Positions 33,103 to 42,384 of a stretch of 49,490 bases of DNA are shown piece by piece. The stretch comes from Micractinium sp. NFX-FRZ. Lineage: Eukaryota > Chlorophyta > Trebouxiophyceae > Chlorellales > Chlorellaceae. The notes beneath the pieces were generated by a model that was given only the letters and a program-made list of their open reading frames with translations, was not told the DNA's origin and made no database searches. The stretch covers positions 1 through 49,490 of the forward strand of contig JAPTJF010000459.1 in the NCBI GenBank assembly GCA_029339195.1. The letters run 5' to 3'. Position numbers and translations under genes: made by a program. Each line of letters starts with the position of its first letter. Position 1 is the first letter of the stretch.

Positions 33103-35820
33103 ATGCCCGCCTCGGAGCTGTGCCACGCCGCGCTGGGGTGGAGCTACCCGCAGGCCCTGTCCCTGGCCCTTGCGGCGGTGCTAGGTTCCGGGCTGTCCCT
33201 GTGGGGCGCGACCGAGCAGCTGCGGCTGGCGCCTGGCTCGGCGGCACGTTTGGCGGCCTTGGCGCCTGTGCTGGGGATCAACCTCCTGCTTCCCAAGCTT
33301 TTCTGCCGCTGGGACGAGACCGTCTCAATCATCCTGATCAGGTAGAGAGGGATGTTGGGAGTAGTGTGTGAGTTTCAGCACCGGGAACTTGAATCAGGAA
33401 GCAGAGACGCACGCGGAAGGCCAGCGGCCGCCCCAGGCAGGGTGCCCGCCTGCCTTCGGCTCATCTCTACCTGCCCGCCCACTGACTGCCCGCTGCCCCT
33501 GCCCCGCCTGCCTGCAGCTTCACCTGCATGCTGGCTAGCTTGAAGGTGGGTGTCAGCCGAGCTATGATGTCACCAAGTGGTATGAACTTGTCTCTGCCAG
33601 CCGGGAGCCAGGAGGTTGGTTGCACTGGAGGGGCATGCACCTGTGCACAGGGCGGGCACAGTCAGGTGGCTGCAGCCGGGCCCCATCTGTCCTGCCGCCC
33701 GCCCCGCCCCACCCGCAGGCCGTGGCGTGGGCGCTGGGCCGCGGCCCGCTGTGCGCGCTGCGCTACACCCCCCTCCAATTCATGGCGGCGTATGCCACCC
33801 CCATCACGCCACTGGCAGCCGGCACGCCAGCAGCAGCAGAGGAGGTTGGGGACAGCAGCGGCGGCAAGAAGAGCGACAACACCACGACTCCCACAGGCAG
33901 CAGCACTGTGCCCAGGAGGGAGGCAGCAGACACAGGCGCAGGCAGTGCAGCCAATGGCGGCGCCACAGGCACTTCCGTTGCACCGGCGGCACGCGCAAAG
34001 GGGCGGCAGGCTGACGACGCGGGCAGCTGGAGCAGCATGGCGGCGGCCTGGGGCACCAAGCTGCTGTTCATCTCTTTCCTCGTCTGGCTGCTGCAGCACC
34101 CGCTGCCCAGCATGCTGCGCTCGCTGGCGTACGGTGAGCGCGCCGCTGGTGAAGCTGATGTGCCCTGCTGGCCGCGCTAACCGTGCTGACGCTGGCAGCT
34201 GCAGTGCCTGCTGGCTCAGCCCTGGCCGTGGGCGCTGCCTGGCATGGCCACCACCGGCCACTCCCCAAGCGTGTTGTCAGTCCCAGTACAAATGCATCGG
34301 CGCATGCATACCTAGCTACCTCCCCTTACCGCCCCGCCCGGCCTCAAACAGTGCCTGCAGGCTTGAGCCTAACTTCTCATCAGGGTCCGCCCCGCACCTG
34401 CCATCTTCAACAACACACTGTGCTATCCTCCCGTGGCGCGCAGGCACCTGAGGCCCCATCCCACGCGGTTGCCTTGCCACGAGCTGTGCGCCTGGTGTCA
34501 CATTACTTGGCCTTACACCTTGCATCGTGCTTTCACTCCACCCACCTCGCAGGCCTGGGCCTCTACTCCATCCTGTGCCTCATCATGGACGGCCCCGCCG
34601 CCCTGGTCATTGGCCTCACCGGCCTGCGCGTCTCCCCCCACTTTGACCGCCCCTGGCGCTCCACAACCGTCGCCTCCTTCTGGTCCAAGCGGTGGGACCT
34701 GGCGGCAGGTGGGCGGGGCGGGGTGAGGCGGGCTTAGGCTGTGTGGTGGGCAGTGTTGGGCGGTGGTCGGTGTGCAAGCACACTTGCAGGCAGCAAGGGC
34801 CGCTCAGGGCTTGCTTGCCTGTGCGCTCCAAAGTGTCGAGGAATGCACGGGTGCCTCAACTGAGAGTACCCTCGCTCATGTGCCTGTGCGCCCATCCACA
34901 CCTGCCTCATGGCTTTCCTGCCCCCGTCCCTGCAGGCAACGCGCTGCGCCTTGTGTACGACTGTGTGTGCGACGGCAGCCTGCTGCCGCCGGCGGCGGGC
35001 GCGGCGCCGCCGGCGCGCCCCAGCGCCGCGCGCCAGCTGGCGGGCAGCGCTGGCACCTTCTTTGTCAGCGGGGTCCTGCATGAGATCATCTTCTGGTGAG
35101 GCACAACGAAAAGAAAGAAGGGAAGAAAGAGAGGAGGAAGGGGCTGGGGTGGGGCTGGCTGGGAGGGGATGATGCATTGGGGGGGCAGCCCGTGCACGGC
35201 TCCTTATACAGTGAAAGGTGGGCAGTGGGGAGGCGGCCCGGTGCAGGTGTGGGTGCTCTGCCCGCACTGGTTTTCACACGGTGTAAGGAGGCTTCTCAGC
35301 AGGTTCCTTGTAGCAACTCCCCTTAGAGCAAGCTGCACCGCAGCCTCCGGCAGCATACCCGCAGCGTGTCGCGTCCCCTCCAGCTCAGCCCCACCCGCCT
35401 CACCCGCCCGCCTCCAGGTACCTCACGGTCCGCACCCCTCAACTTCTCAGCCAGTGGCATGACCTGCACACACGCTGACCCCCACCTCTGCCCGCCCGCC
35501 TTTCCCGCCACCCCTCCCGCTTCGCCCGCAGGTACCTGACGGGCCACACCACCGGCGGCGCCTGGCTCGCCTTCTTCCTGGTGCAAGTGCCCCTGATTGT
35601 GTGGGAGCGCGCGGTGCTGGGCGTGCTGAAGAGGCGGGGCATCATGCTGCCCGACTGGCTGCGGGCCCAAGCCACCATGCACATGCTGCTGCCAGTGTCA
35701 TACTACCTCTTCTGGCGGCCATGCGAGCGGTATGGAGTCACCCAATCGGCGGTGGGCAACGTGAGGGACTCGCTGCTGGCGGGGCTGCAGGCCCTGCAGG
35801 CGCTGCGCCCGGCTGCCTAG
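33103..35820 (+). CDS. Wax-synthase-like MBOAT O-acyltransferase, tandem copy 2
   Basis: Six exons: 33103-33341, 33518-33545, 33719-34133, 34553-34708, 34936-35095 and 35532-35820 (TAG), giving 428 aa. The start was chosen by alignment of MPASELCHAALGWSYPQAL with the N-terminus of copy 1; the frame is open further upstream to 32959. It has the same motifs as copy 1: SFWSKRWDLAAGN, LVYDCVCDG and FFVSGVLHEIIFWYLTG, with the presumed catalytic His at about 328. Exon 3 again encodes a low-complexity polar loop, but it is unrelated in sequence to that of copy 1. One residue is missing in the LRQLVYD/LRLVYD motif relative to copy 1. Substrate unknown; probably ester-lipid synthesis at the ER. Confidence 0.87.
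35410..35553 (+). repeat. Exon echo before acyltransferase 2 exon 6
   Basis: The acceptor plus GGTACCTGACGGGCCACACC (about 35531-35550) is echoed at about 35416-35434 as CAGGTACCTCACGGTCCGCACC, complete with its own CAG acceptor. Confidence 0.8.
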
Positions 35821-36591
35821 CCCGGCAGGCCCTGCGCGCCTCTGGCGGGCGGGCAGGCGCCACAGCCCGCGCCGGAACCACAGGAGCGGGGAGGGTTCCC
35901 GCCCAGGCGCTTGAATTCGTGGTCCTAGCGTGGCGGCAGGGCTTGAAGTACACTGACTGTGCTGCGCTGTGCTGTGCTGTGCTGTGCTGTGTTATGATTT
36001 GATCTGAAGTGTGCCAGGTGCACTGTGACCGCCTGTGCTGACCGGCGGTGACCGGCGCACCTGCGCCTGTCAGTGCTGCGACATACGGGTTCTATTCCCA
36101 GCCATGCCTGACACGTGTTTCGAGCATGGAACAATGAGTTGTGGTGCCAAGTTTGATACCACAGCTCTGAGTCACAGAGGGTAACAAACAAACCAACTTG
36201 CTGCACCGGCACTTGTGAGCCAGTGGCAGAGCCACAAAGAAAGTCGCACGTACAGAGGGCAACCAACAGCAGCCAGACATATGCACTCCATGCAGCGTGC
36301 ACAGCATGAGGGGTGGAAGATGAGTAGGCTGCAGGATACGCCCTGCTGATTGCTGTGTGTTCAGCTGATTGCGGGCTGCACTGTAATGGCTGCACTGTAA
36401 TGGCTGCACTGTAATGGCTGCACAGCAGCACATGGGCCTCCTGGCGCGCCGCCGCCACGCAGGGAGCCTGCCTGGTGGCGCTGCCTCTCATGCAGTCGCG
36501 GCACCGCTTTTCTCTAAATACGTGCTGGAAAGTGCGGTTATGCTGGTAGAGAAAACGAGGTTTCGAGTGGTGTGTCTTCAATAATTTGGAG
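35821..36591. other. Acyltransferase 2 3' flank with TGTAA-bearing tandem repeat
   Basis: No supportable gene. It contains a GCTGT array (35958-35992) and, at 36374-36424, a 14 bp unit repeated about 3.6 times. Each full unit contains TGTAA, the usual green-algal poly(A) signal, and the repeats lie about 560-600 nt past the stop codon. Confidence 0.5.
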
Positions 36592-37119
36592 CGTGCTGCA
36601 GACACTGGATGCAGGCGCCGGCGCTCGCAGCTGCCAACCGCCGCTGTGCATGCCCAGCGCACCCAATCATGGGGATCATGCTTACTTGTCGGCGTTCCTC
36701 CGGCTGAATCATTTGACTCACGCTCCTGACGCAAAGAGCCGCCTGCTTCCTGCAGCTCCAGTTGGGTTGACCCAGCGAGCTCTCACAGCTGCCACAACCC
36801 GGCATGGTGTACCACGGCCTGTGCCTCTAGATCGATCGAAGCCGTTCAAAAGCCAACAGGCGCAGGTGCGCAGCAGCGAGCTCGATGGTGCCACTGTGCC
36901 CCCCGCTGTTTCAGTGCGCCTCTGCATTCCGGCCTTCCGCTGCTGGCACCCTGAAAATGCACAGAGCGTGAGCCGCCTGGGGACTTCACCATGCGAGCAA
37001 AGCAGGCTGCCGCCGCCCTGGCCGCCGCCCGCCGCGCCCCCGCCACCTCATCGATCTCCTCCCCCTGGCTCGTGCCCACCTCACCAGAGCTTCAAATGCA
37101 CCTTTACCGTGCAGGCACT

Positions 37120-38547
37120 ATGCTCGACGAGGCGGTGTGCACGCCCATGACCACGACTCAGCAAGTCCTGTATGGGGTGCTGTTGTTTGTCACTGCGCTG
37201 GGCACCTTTTTGTTCCTCAACAGCTTTTCGCCGGCGGTGGAGGCTTGCCTCACTTCTCAATTCAACAAGCTGGCCCTCAAACTGAGCGAGACGCATCCCC
37301 GCATCAAGTCCCGCTGCATTCAGCTGTATGTGCGCGACTTGGGCAGCAAGAGCACTGCGCAGCAGCAAGCAACGGCAGCGCTTGACCTGCTTGCTCTCAT
37401 CAGGAAGGCGGCCCCTGAGAACACAGGCGCCCTCCTGGCCGCCAACGGCGCGCCAGCTTTGGTGCAGCTGCTGCGTAGGCAGCAGGGGAGGCGCGACGCC
37501 CGCGGCATCTGGCTGCAGCAGGCAGCGTGCCAGATGCTGGCAGCGCTTGCCCAGTCCGGCCCCACTGGGCAGGCAGCGGTGGCGGCCGCCGGCACCCTCC
37601 CAGAGCTGGCCAGCCTGCTGCGCGGCAGCCGCGATGCCAGCATACAATCAGCAGCGGCGGGGGCTGTGTGGCGCCTGACAGCCAACCACCCGGGCAACGC
37701 GGCTGCCGCGGTAGGCAAGCCCTTCAAGTGCTGCCACAGCCTGCTGCGCCTGCTGGAACAGAGTCGCAGCACGGCAGTGCAGCAGCATGCTGTGGCCGCG
37801 CTGGTCTACCTAGCCCGGTTTGCGGATGCCGCTGCCGCGCGCACCCACGCAATCCCCGTGCTCATGGGCCGCCTGTTCTGCGACTGTGTGGCGCAGCAGG
37901 CCAACGCTGCGCTTGCGCTGGCGGGGATGGTGAAGGCAGACAGCCGGGCAGGTGCCCCGCTGGCAGATGCTCTCCTGCGGCGGCATGGCGTGAGCGCTTT
38001 GGTCGGCTTGCTGCATGAGGGCCGCCCGCAGGTGGTGCCAGCAGCGGCGCTGTTGTTGCATGTGCTTGCCACCCGTGGCGGCCGCGGTGCGGTGGCAGCG
38101 ATTGACGCCGCTGGGGGCTGGGCAGCGCTGCTGCTGCATGCCGGCAGCGCCGAACCAGCTGTGCAGCAGGCGGCAAGCGCGGTGCTGCGCCTTCTCGACA
38201 GCCATGCAGCCTCGCAAGCAGCTGCAGCCAAGGCCGCCGCTCCGCCCACGCCCGCTGCTCCGTCAACGCCCGCTGCTCCGTCCACGCCTGCTGCTGCGGC
38301 CGAGCCTGCTGCTCCGTCCACGCCTGCTGCTGCGGCCGTGCCGGCTGCTTCGCCCAAGCCTGCTGCTGCTCCCTCCTGCGCCTGCGATGGCTGCCCCAAC
38401 ACCACCCGCCTGCGCTCCTGCCGGAACTGCATGCGTGTCAAGTACTGCAGCACGGCTTGCCAGCACGCACACTGGCAGGCGCACCGCGCTGACTGCAAGC
38501 GCTGGGGAGCGGAGGCGGCGGCGGCGGCGGCGCTTCATCAGCAGTAG
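37120..38547 (+). CDS. ARM-repeat / MYND zinc finger protein, copy 1
   Basis: Intronless from the ATG at 37120, 475 aa. The same frame is open from an ATG at 36991. I prefer 37120 because it aligns with the only comparable ATG in copy 2. A short N-terminal region is followed by a hydrophobic segment (VLYGVLLFVTALGTFLFL, probably a signal anchor), then armadillo-like helical repeats (for example GAPALVQLLRR, AGTLPELASLLRGS, AAGAVWRLTANHPGN, HGVSALVGLLHEG), an A/P/T minisatellite linker, and a C-terminal MYND finger (about 422-459) with CDGC, CRNC, YCSTAC, H and C ligands. MYND and ARM modules bind proteins, so a scaffold or regulatory role is likely; no precise function can be given. A spliced 5' exon is possible: both copies share a frame ending DRSKPFKSQQAQ before a GT, and a CAG lies just before this ATG. 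Confidence 0.82.
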   Translation: MLDEAVCTPMTTTQQVLYGVLLFVTALGTFLFLNSFSPAVEACLTSQFNKLALKLSETHPRIKSRCIQLYVRDLGSKSTAQQQATAALDLLALIRKAAPENTGALLAANGAPALVQLLRRQQGRRDARGIWLQQAACQMLAALAQSGPTGQAAVAAAGTLPELASLLRGSRDASIQSAAAGAVWRLTANHPGNAAAAVGKPFKCCHSLLRLLEQSRSTAVQQHAVAALVYLARFADAAAARTHAIPVLMGRLFCDCVAQQANAALALAGMVKADSRAGAPLADALLRRHGVSALVGLLHEGRPQVVPAAALLLHVLATRGGRGAVAAIDAAGGWAALLLHAGSAEPAVQQAASAVLRLLDSHAASQAAAAKAAAPPTPAAPSTPAAPSTPAAAAEPAAPSTPAAAAVPAASPKPAAAPSCACDGCPNTTRLRSCRNCMRVKYCSTACQHAHWQAHRADCKRWGAEAAAAAALHQQ

Positions 38548-38994
38548 TGTATAGCAGCAACAGCAGTGGCAACAGGGCCTCGACTGCCGGGCGCTGCCCT
38601 GCCTTGCAACGAAATCTCTGTTGATCCACAGCGCACCACATTTTCATCTGGCTGACCCCTTACACGATGCGTTGGGGGACCCGTATGCATGCCACTGTCT
38701 GAACCCCATTGCGCCTCCCACTTCCGTTGGCGGCCTGTGTGCACCTGCCCATGTTAACGTGTACATTTGTGAGTTGATGCCTGCTGTTCTTCTTGGCCAC
38801 TATGAGCGTCTTGCCTGACAAGGTGCACCAGCAGCAGCACCTGAGTTGCCGATGCCTGTGGCAGGTGCAGGTGCCGGCGGCGTAGGTGGGCATCTGGGGA
38901 AGTGCAGACGCTGGATGCAGGCGCCGGCGCTCGCCGCTGCCCCCGCTGCTGTGCATGCCCAGCTCACCCGATCCTGGGAGCATCCTTACTCGTC

Positions 38995-39022
38995 GACGTT
39001 CCTCCCGCACGGGAGGAACGTC
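38995..39022. repeat. Perfect 12 bp inverted repeat, 4-base loop
   Basis: GACGTTCCTCCC, then GCAC, then GGGAGGAACGTC, in the 5' flank of ARM-MYND copy 2. The equivalent place in unit 1 (about 36690-36705, GGCGTTCCTCCGG) has only the left arm. Confidence 0.9.
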
Positions 39023-39449
39023 GCGCTGAAGTAGTTGGCCTATGCTCCTTCAAGCAAAGAGCCTCCTGCTTCCCGCACCTCCAACCCAGCAAGCTCACAG
39101 CTACCACAACTCGGCACGGTCACCACGGCCTCGACCCTGTGTTCCTGGATCGATCGAAGCCCTTCAAAAGCCAACAGGCACAGGTGGGCAGCAGCGAGCT
39201 CGATGGTGCCAAGTGGTGCTCATCTCCGGCCTGCTGATATTGGCACCCTGGAGATACACAGAGCATGAGCCGCCTGCGCACGCTAGGCAGGCCTCAAAGG
39301 CACGCTGGCACTCCAGGGGCTGAGCCATACGGGCAAAGAGGCTGAAGCTGCCCTGGCCGCCGCCCGCCGCGCGCCCGCCACCTCATCTTGTCCTCCCCCT
39401 CTGGCGCCCACCTTACAACACTTCAAACGCACCTGCCCATGCAGGCCCT

Positions 39450-40940
39450 ATGCTCGACGAGGCGTTGTCCACGCCCCTGACCACGGCTCAGCAAGTCCAG
39501 GATTGGCTGTTCTTGTTTGTCGCTATTTTGGGTTGCTCTTGGATGCTCACCGTTTTGGTGCTGGCGGCAGAGGCATGCCTGACTTCTCAACTCCGCACGG
39601 CGGCCCTCAAACTGAGCAAGAGGCATCCCCGCATCACCGCACGTTACATCCGCCTGTATGTGCACGACTTGGGCGGCAAGAGTACCGTGGAGCAGCAAGT
39701 AACGGCAGCGTCCCAGCTGTTGGCCCTGAGTGAGGCCTCTCCTGAGAATGCCGCCGCCCTGCTGGCCGCCGGCGGCGCGCCAGCTTTGGTGCAGCTGCTG
39801 CACAGGCAGCAGGGCAGCCACAGCGCTCGCGGCATCTGGCTGCAGCAGGCAGCGTGCCAGATGCTGGCAGCGCTTGCCCAGTCCGGCCCCACTGGGCAGG
39901 CAGCGGTGGCGGCCGCCGGCGCCCTCCCAGAGCTGGCCAGCCTGCTGCGCGGCAGCCGCGATGCCAGCATACAATCAGCAGCGGCGGGGGCTGTGTGGCG
40001 CCTGACAGCCAACCACCCGGGCAACGCGGCTGCCGCGGTAGGCAAGCCCTTCAAGTGCTGCCACAGCCTGCTGCGCCTGCTGGAACAGAGTCGCAGCACG
40101 GCAGTGCAGCAGCATGCTGTGGCCGCGCTGGTCTACCTAGCCCGGTTTGCGGATGCCGCTGCCGCGCGCACCCACGCAATCCCCGTGCTCATGGGCCGCC
40201 TGTTCTGCGACTGTGTGGCGCAGCAGGCCAACGCTGCGCTTGCGCTGGCGGGGATGGTGAAGGCAGACAGCCGGGCAGGTGCCCCGCTGGCAGATGCCAT
40301 CCTGCGGCGGCATGGCGTGAGCGCTTTGGTCGGCTTGCTGCATGAGGGCCGCCCGCAGGTGGTGCCATCAGCGGCGCTGTTGCTGCAAAGGCTTGCCACC
40401 CGCGGGGGCCCCAGTGCGGTGGCAGCAATTGACGCCGGCGGGGGGCGCGCAGCGCTGCTGCTGCATGCCGGCAGCGTCAAACCGTCTGTGCAGCAGGCGG
40501 CAAGCGCGGTGCTGCAACTTCTCGACAGCCATGCAGCCTCCCAAGCAGCCATGGCCGCTGCTTCGCCCAAGCCCGCTGTTTCGCCCACGCCCGCTGCTCC
40601 GTCCACGCCTGCTGCTGCGGCCCAGCCCGCTGCTCCGCCCACGCCTGCTGCTGCGGCCGTGCCGGCTGCTTCCCCCACACCTGCTGCTGCGGCCCAGCCC
40701 GCTGCTGCGGCCACGCCGGCTGCTGCGGCCGTGCCGGCTGCTTCGCCCAAGCCCGCTGCTGCTCCCGTCTGCGCCAGCGACGGCTGCCCCAACACCACCC
40801 GCCTGCGCTCCTGCCGTAACTGCATGCGTGTCAAGTACTGCAGCACGGCTTGCCAGCAAGCGCACTGGCAGGCGCACCGCGCTGACTGCAAGCGCTGGGG
40901 AGCGGAGGCGGCGGCGGCGGCGGCGCTTCAGCAGCAGTAG
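39450..40940 (+). CDS. ARM-repeat / MYND zinc finger protein, copy 2
   Basis: Intronless, 496 aa. The layout matches copy 1: hydrophobic N-terminal segment (WLFLFVAILGCSWMLTVLVL), ARM-like repeats, A/P/T linker and MYND finger (about 443-480). The N-terminal 120 residues differ at roughly one third of positions from copy 1, whereas the next 190 or so are almost identical. The linker is longer than in copy 1 by added PAAAA(Q/V/T)PAA-type units, a coding minisatellite. The MYND finger keeps all ligands. Confidence 0.82.
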   Translation: MLDEALSTPLTTAQQVQDWLFLFVAILGCSWMLTVLVLAAEACLTSQLRTAALKLSKRHPRITARYIRLYVHDLGGKSTVEQQVTAASQLLALSEASPENAAALLAAGGAPALVQLLHRQQGSHSARGIWLQQAACQMLAALAQSGPTGQAAVAAAGALPELASLLRGSRDASIQSAAAGAVWRLTANHPGNAAAAVGKPFKCCHSLLRLLEQSRSTAVQQHAVAALVYLARFADAAAARTHAIPVLMGRLFCDCVAQQANAALALAGMVKADSRAGAPLADAILRRHGVSALVGLLHEGRPQVVPSAALLLQRLATRGGPSAVAAIDAGGGRAALLLHAGSVKPSVQQAASAVLQLLDSHAASQAAMAAASPKPAVSPTPAAPSTPAAAAQPAAPPTPAAAAVPAASPTPAAAAQPAAAATPAAAAVPAASPKPAAAPVCASDGCPNTTRLRSCRNCMRVKYCSTACQQAHWQAHRADCKRWGAEAAAAAALQQQ

Positions 40941-41290
40941 TGTGCAGCAGCAGTAGTGGGCAACAGTGCTCTGAAGCTCGGCGCTGCCCTGCCTTGCAGT
41001 TCAACCTCTTTTGATCCAAAGCGTGCACCGGTGTCCTTTGTTTGACCATCTACACAATGCGATGGGGGACCCGTATGCATGTCATTGTCTGAGCCCCATT
41101 GCGCCTCCCAAGTGGCTCCGTTGGCGGCACGTGTGCATCTGCCCTTTTTAATGTGCGCATTTTTGAGTTGATGCCTGCTGTTCGTCTGGCTACTGAGAGC
41201 TTCTGGTCTAACAAGGCGCGTCAGCCTCACCTGAGCGGCTCATTTCTGCGGCAGGCGCAGGTGCCGGTGGCGTAGGTGGCCGCAGCATCT

Positions 41291-42384
41291 GGGGACGGGC
41301 AGTTCTGTGGCGAGTGTTCCTTTCGCCTCGGCGCGGCTTGGGTGCAGGCCAGCCCGGGGACAGCGGATGAATGGGCTGCGCCAGTAGCTGCCCGACTCAC
41401 CGTGTTTCTGGGAGGCAGCTGGCATAGTTGTGGGGATGGCATGAGGTTTGGGGGAGGTGTGGGCTGATGCGCTACTCAATGTGAGCAGTGCTTTATTAAA
41501 CATGGGGTGGGCAGCTGGCGACAGCTGCTGGGCAGCTGCCCACCCCGCAGGCCCTAGGGCACCTTGCATTGAATTTGCATTTTGGCTGGAGAAACAAGGC
41601 CGCTGTCCCACAACCTCCAGACTGCAGCCCCGCCTGGCATATAAAGTGCACTGGCTTGGGCAGGCAGGCAGCAGACACAGTGCCTGCGGATAAGGAAGCC
41701 GGCCGCCAGCGCTGCCGCACAGCGGCCCCTCCACTTTGCTCTAGCCGAGCATCGCGGGGTCGTCAGGGTGGGTTGCCAAGGATATGGGCATGGTGCTAGC
41801 AGGCCTTTGGCTGCTCAGTGACCTGGCAGAGAAGAGGGCAAGACAACTGCTGCGGCCGGGCCTGCTGGCCTGCCGCTGGCACCAGCTCAGCTCAGGCCAT
41901 GCACAGTGGCACCGTCTGCACAAGCGGACTCCGCTGCGGAGCGTGTGCCATGCGTAACCGATTTGCCGTCCTGGGCATGCGTAGCCGGTTTGCCGTCCCG
42001 GGGGTGCGAAGCAACGCTGTCGCTTTGGGGGGTGCGTAGCAACGCTGTCGCTTTGACCATCCAGCTGCACCTGCTGATACTTGCAACTCGATTCAACAAA
42101 TACTCCAACAAATGCGGGAGGGTTTGGTTTGGTGGGGCAAGGCATTCGGTGATTGAAATGCAGCGTTATTGAAGGCGAAAAGTAAAGGGGGGCAGGAGGT
42201 CGGGAGACCCCCTCGAGGAGAGGGCGACAAAGCAGAACAGAGGCAGCATGGCCATGTGGATCCGCCAAGCACCGCCGACATGAGCTGGAGGCCGTATGTA
42301 CAACGCCTACCTCTCACGCTTGTTTTTGATGGGTCCTCACTGCGCCTTGGGCAGCGCGAGTTGCGCAGTTACAGCGCCTGCCCC
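41291..42384. other. Gene-poor spacer with tandem repeats
   Basis: No ORF here resembles a protein I know. From 41950 to 42058 two adjacent pairs of about 27 bp repeats occur: a pair with TTTGCCGTCC cores and a pair with GCAACGCTGTCGCTTT cores. A TATAAA lies at 41640-41645 with no convincing gene after it. The right end is the 3' UTR of the desaturase, with a minus-strand TGTAA at 42373-42369, only about 12 nt past its stop. Confidence 0.45.

Larger units (their letters stand above)
36592..41290 (+). repeat. Tandem duplication of about 2.3 kb, two units
   Basis: Unit 1 (about 36592-38905) and unit 2 (about 38906-41290) align along their whole length: 5' flank (CTGGATGCAGGCGCCGGCGC; GATCGATCGAAGCC), the ARM-MYND gene, and 3' flank (GGGGGACCCGTATGCATG; GAGTTGATGCCTGCTGTTC). 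The flanks have diverged clearly while the central coding part is nearly identical. Confidence 0.85.

Noticed and set aside
41640..41645. TATAAA box with following sequence as a new promoter
   Set aside because: No plausible coding sequence or exon pattern follows within 600 bp.
41741..42268. 175-codon minus-strand open frame in the spacer
   Set aside because: Low-complexity, driven by the tandem repeats; no recognisable motif and no start context evidence.
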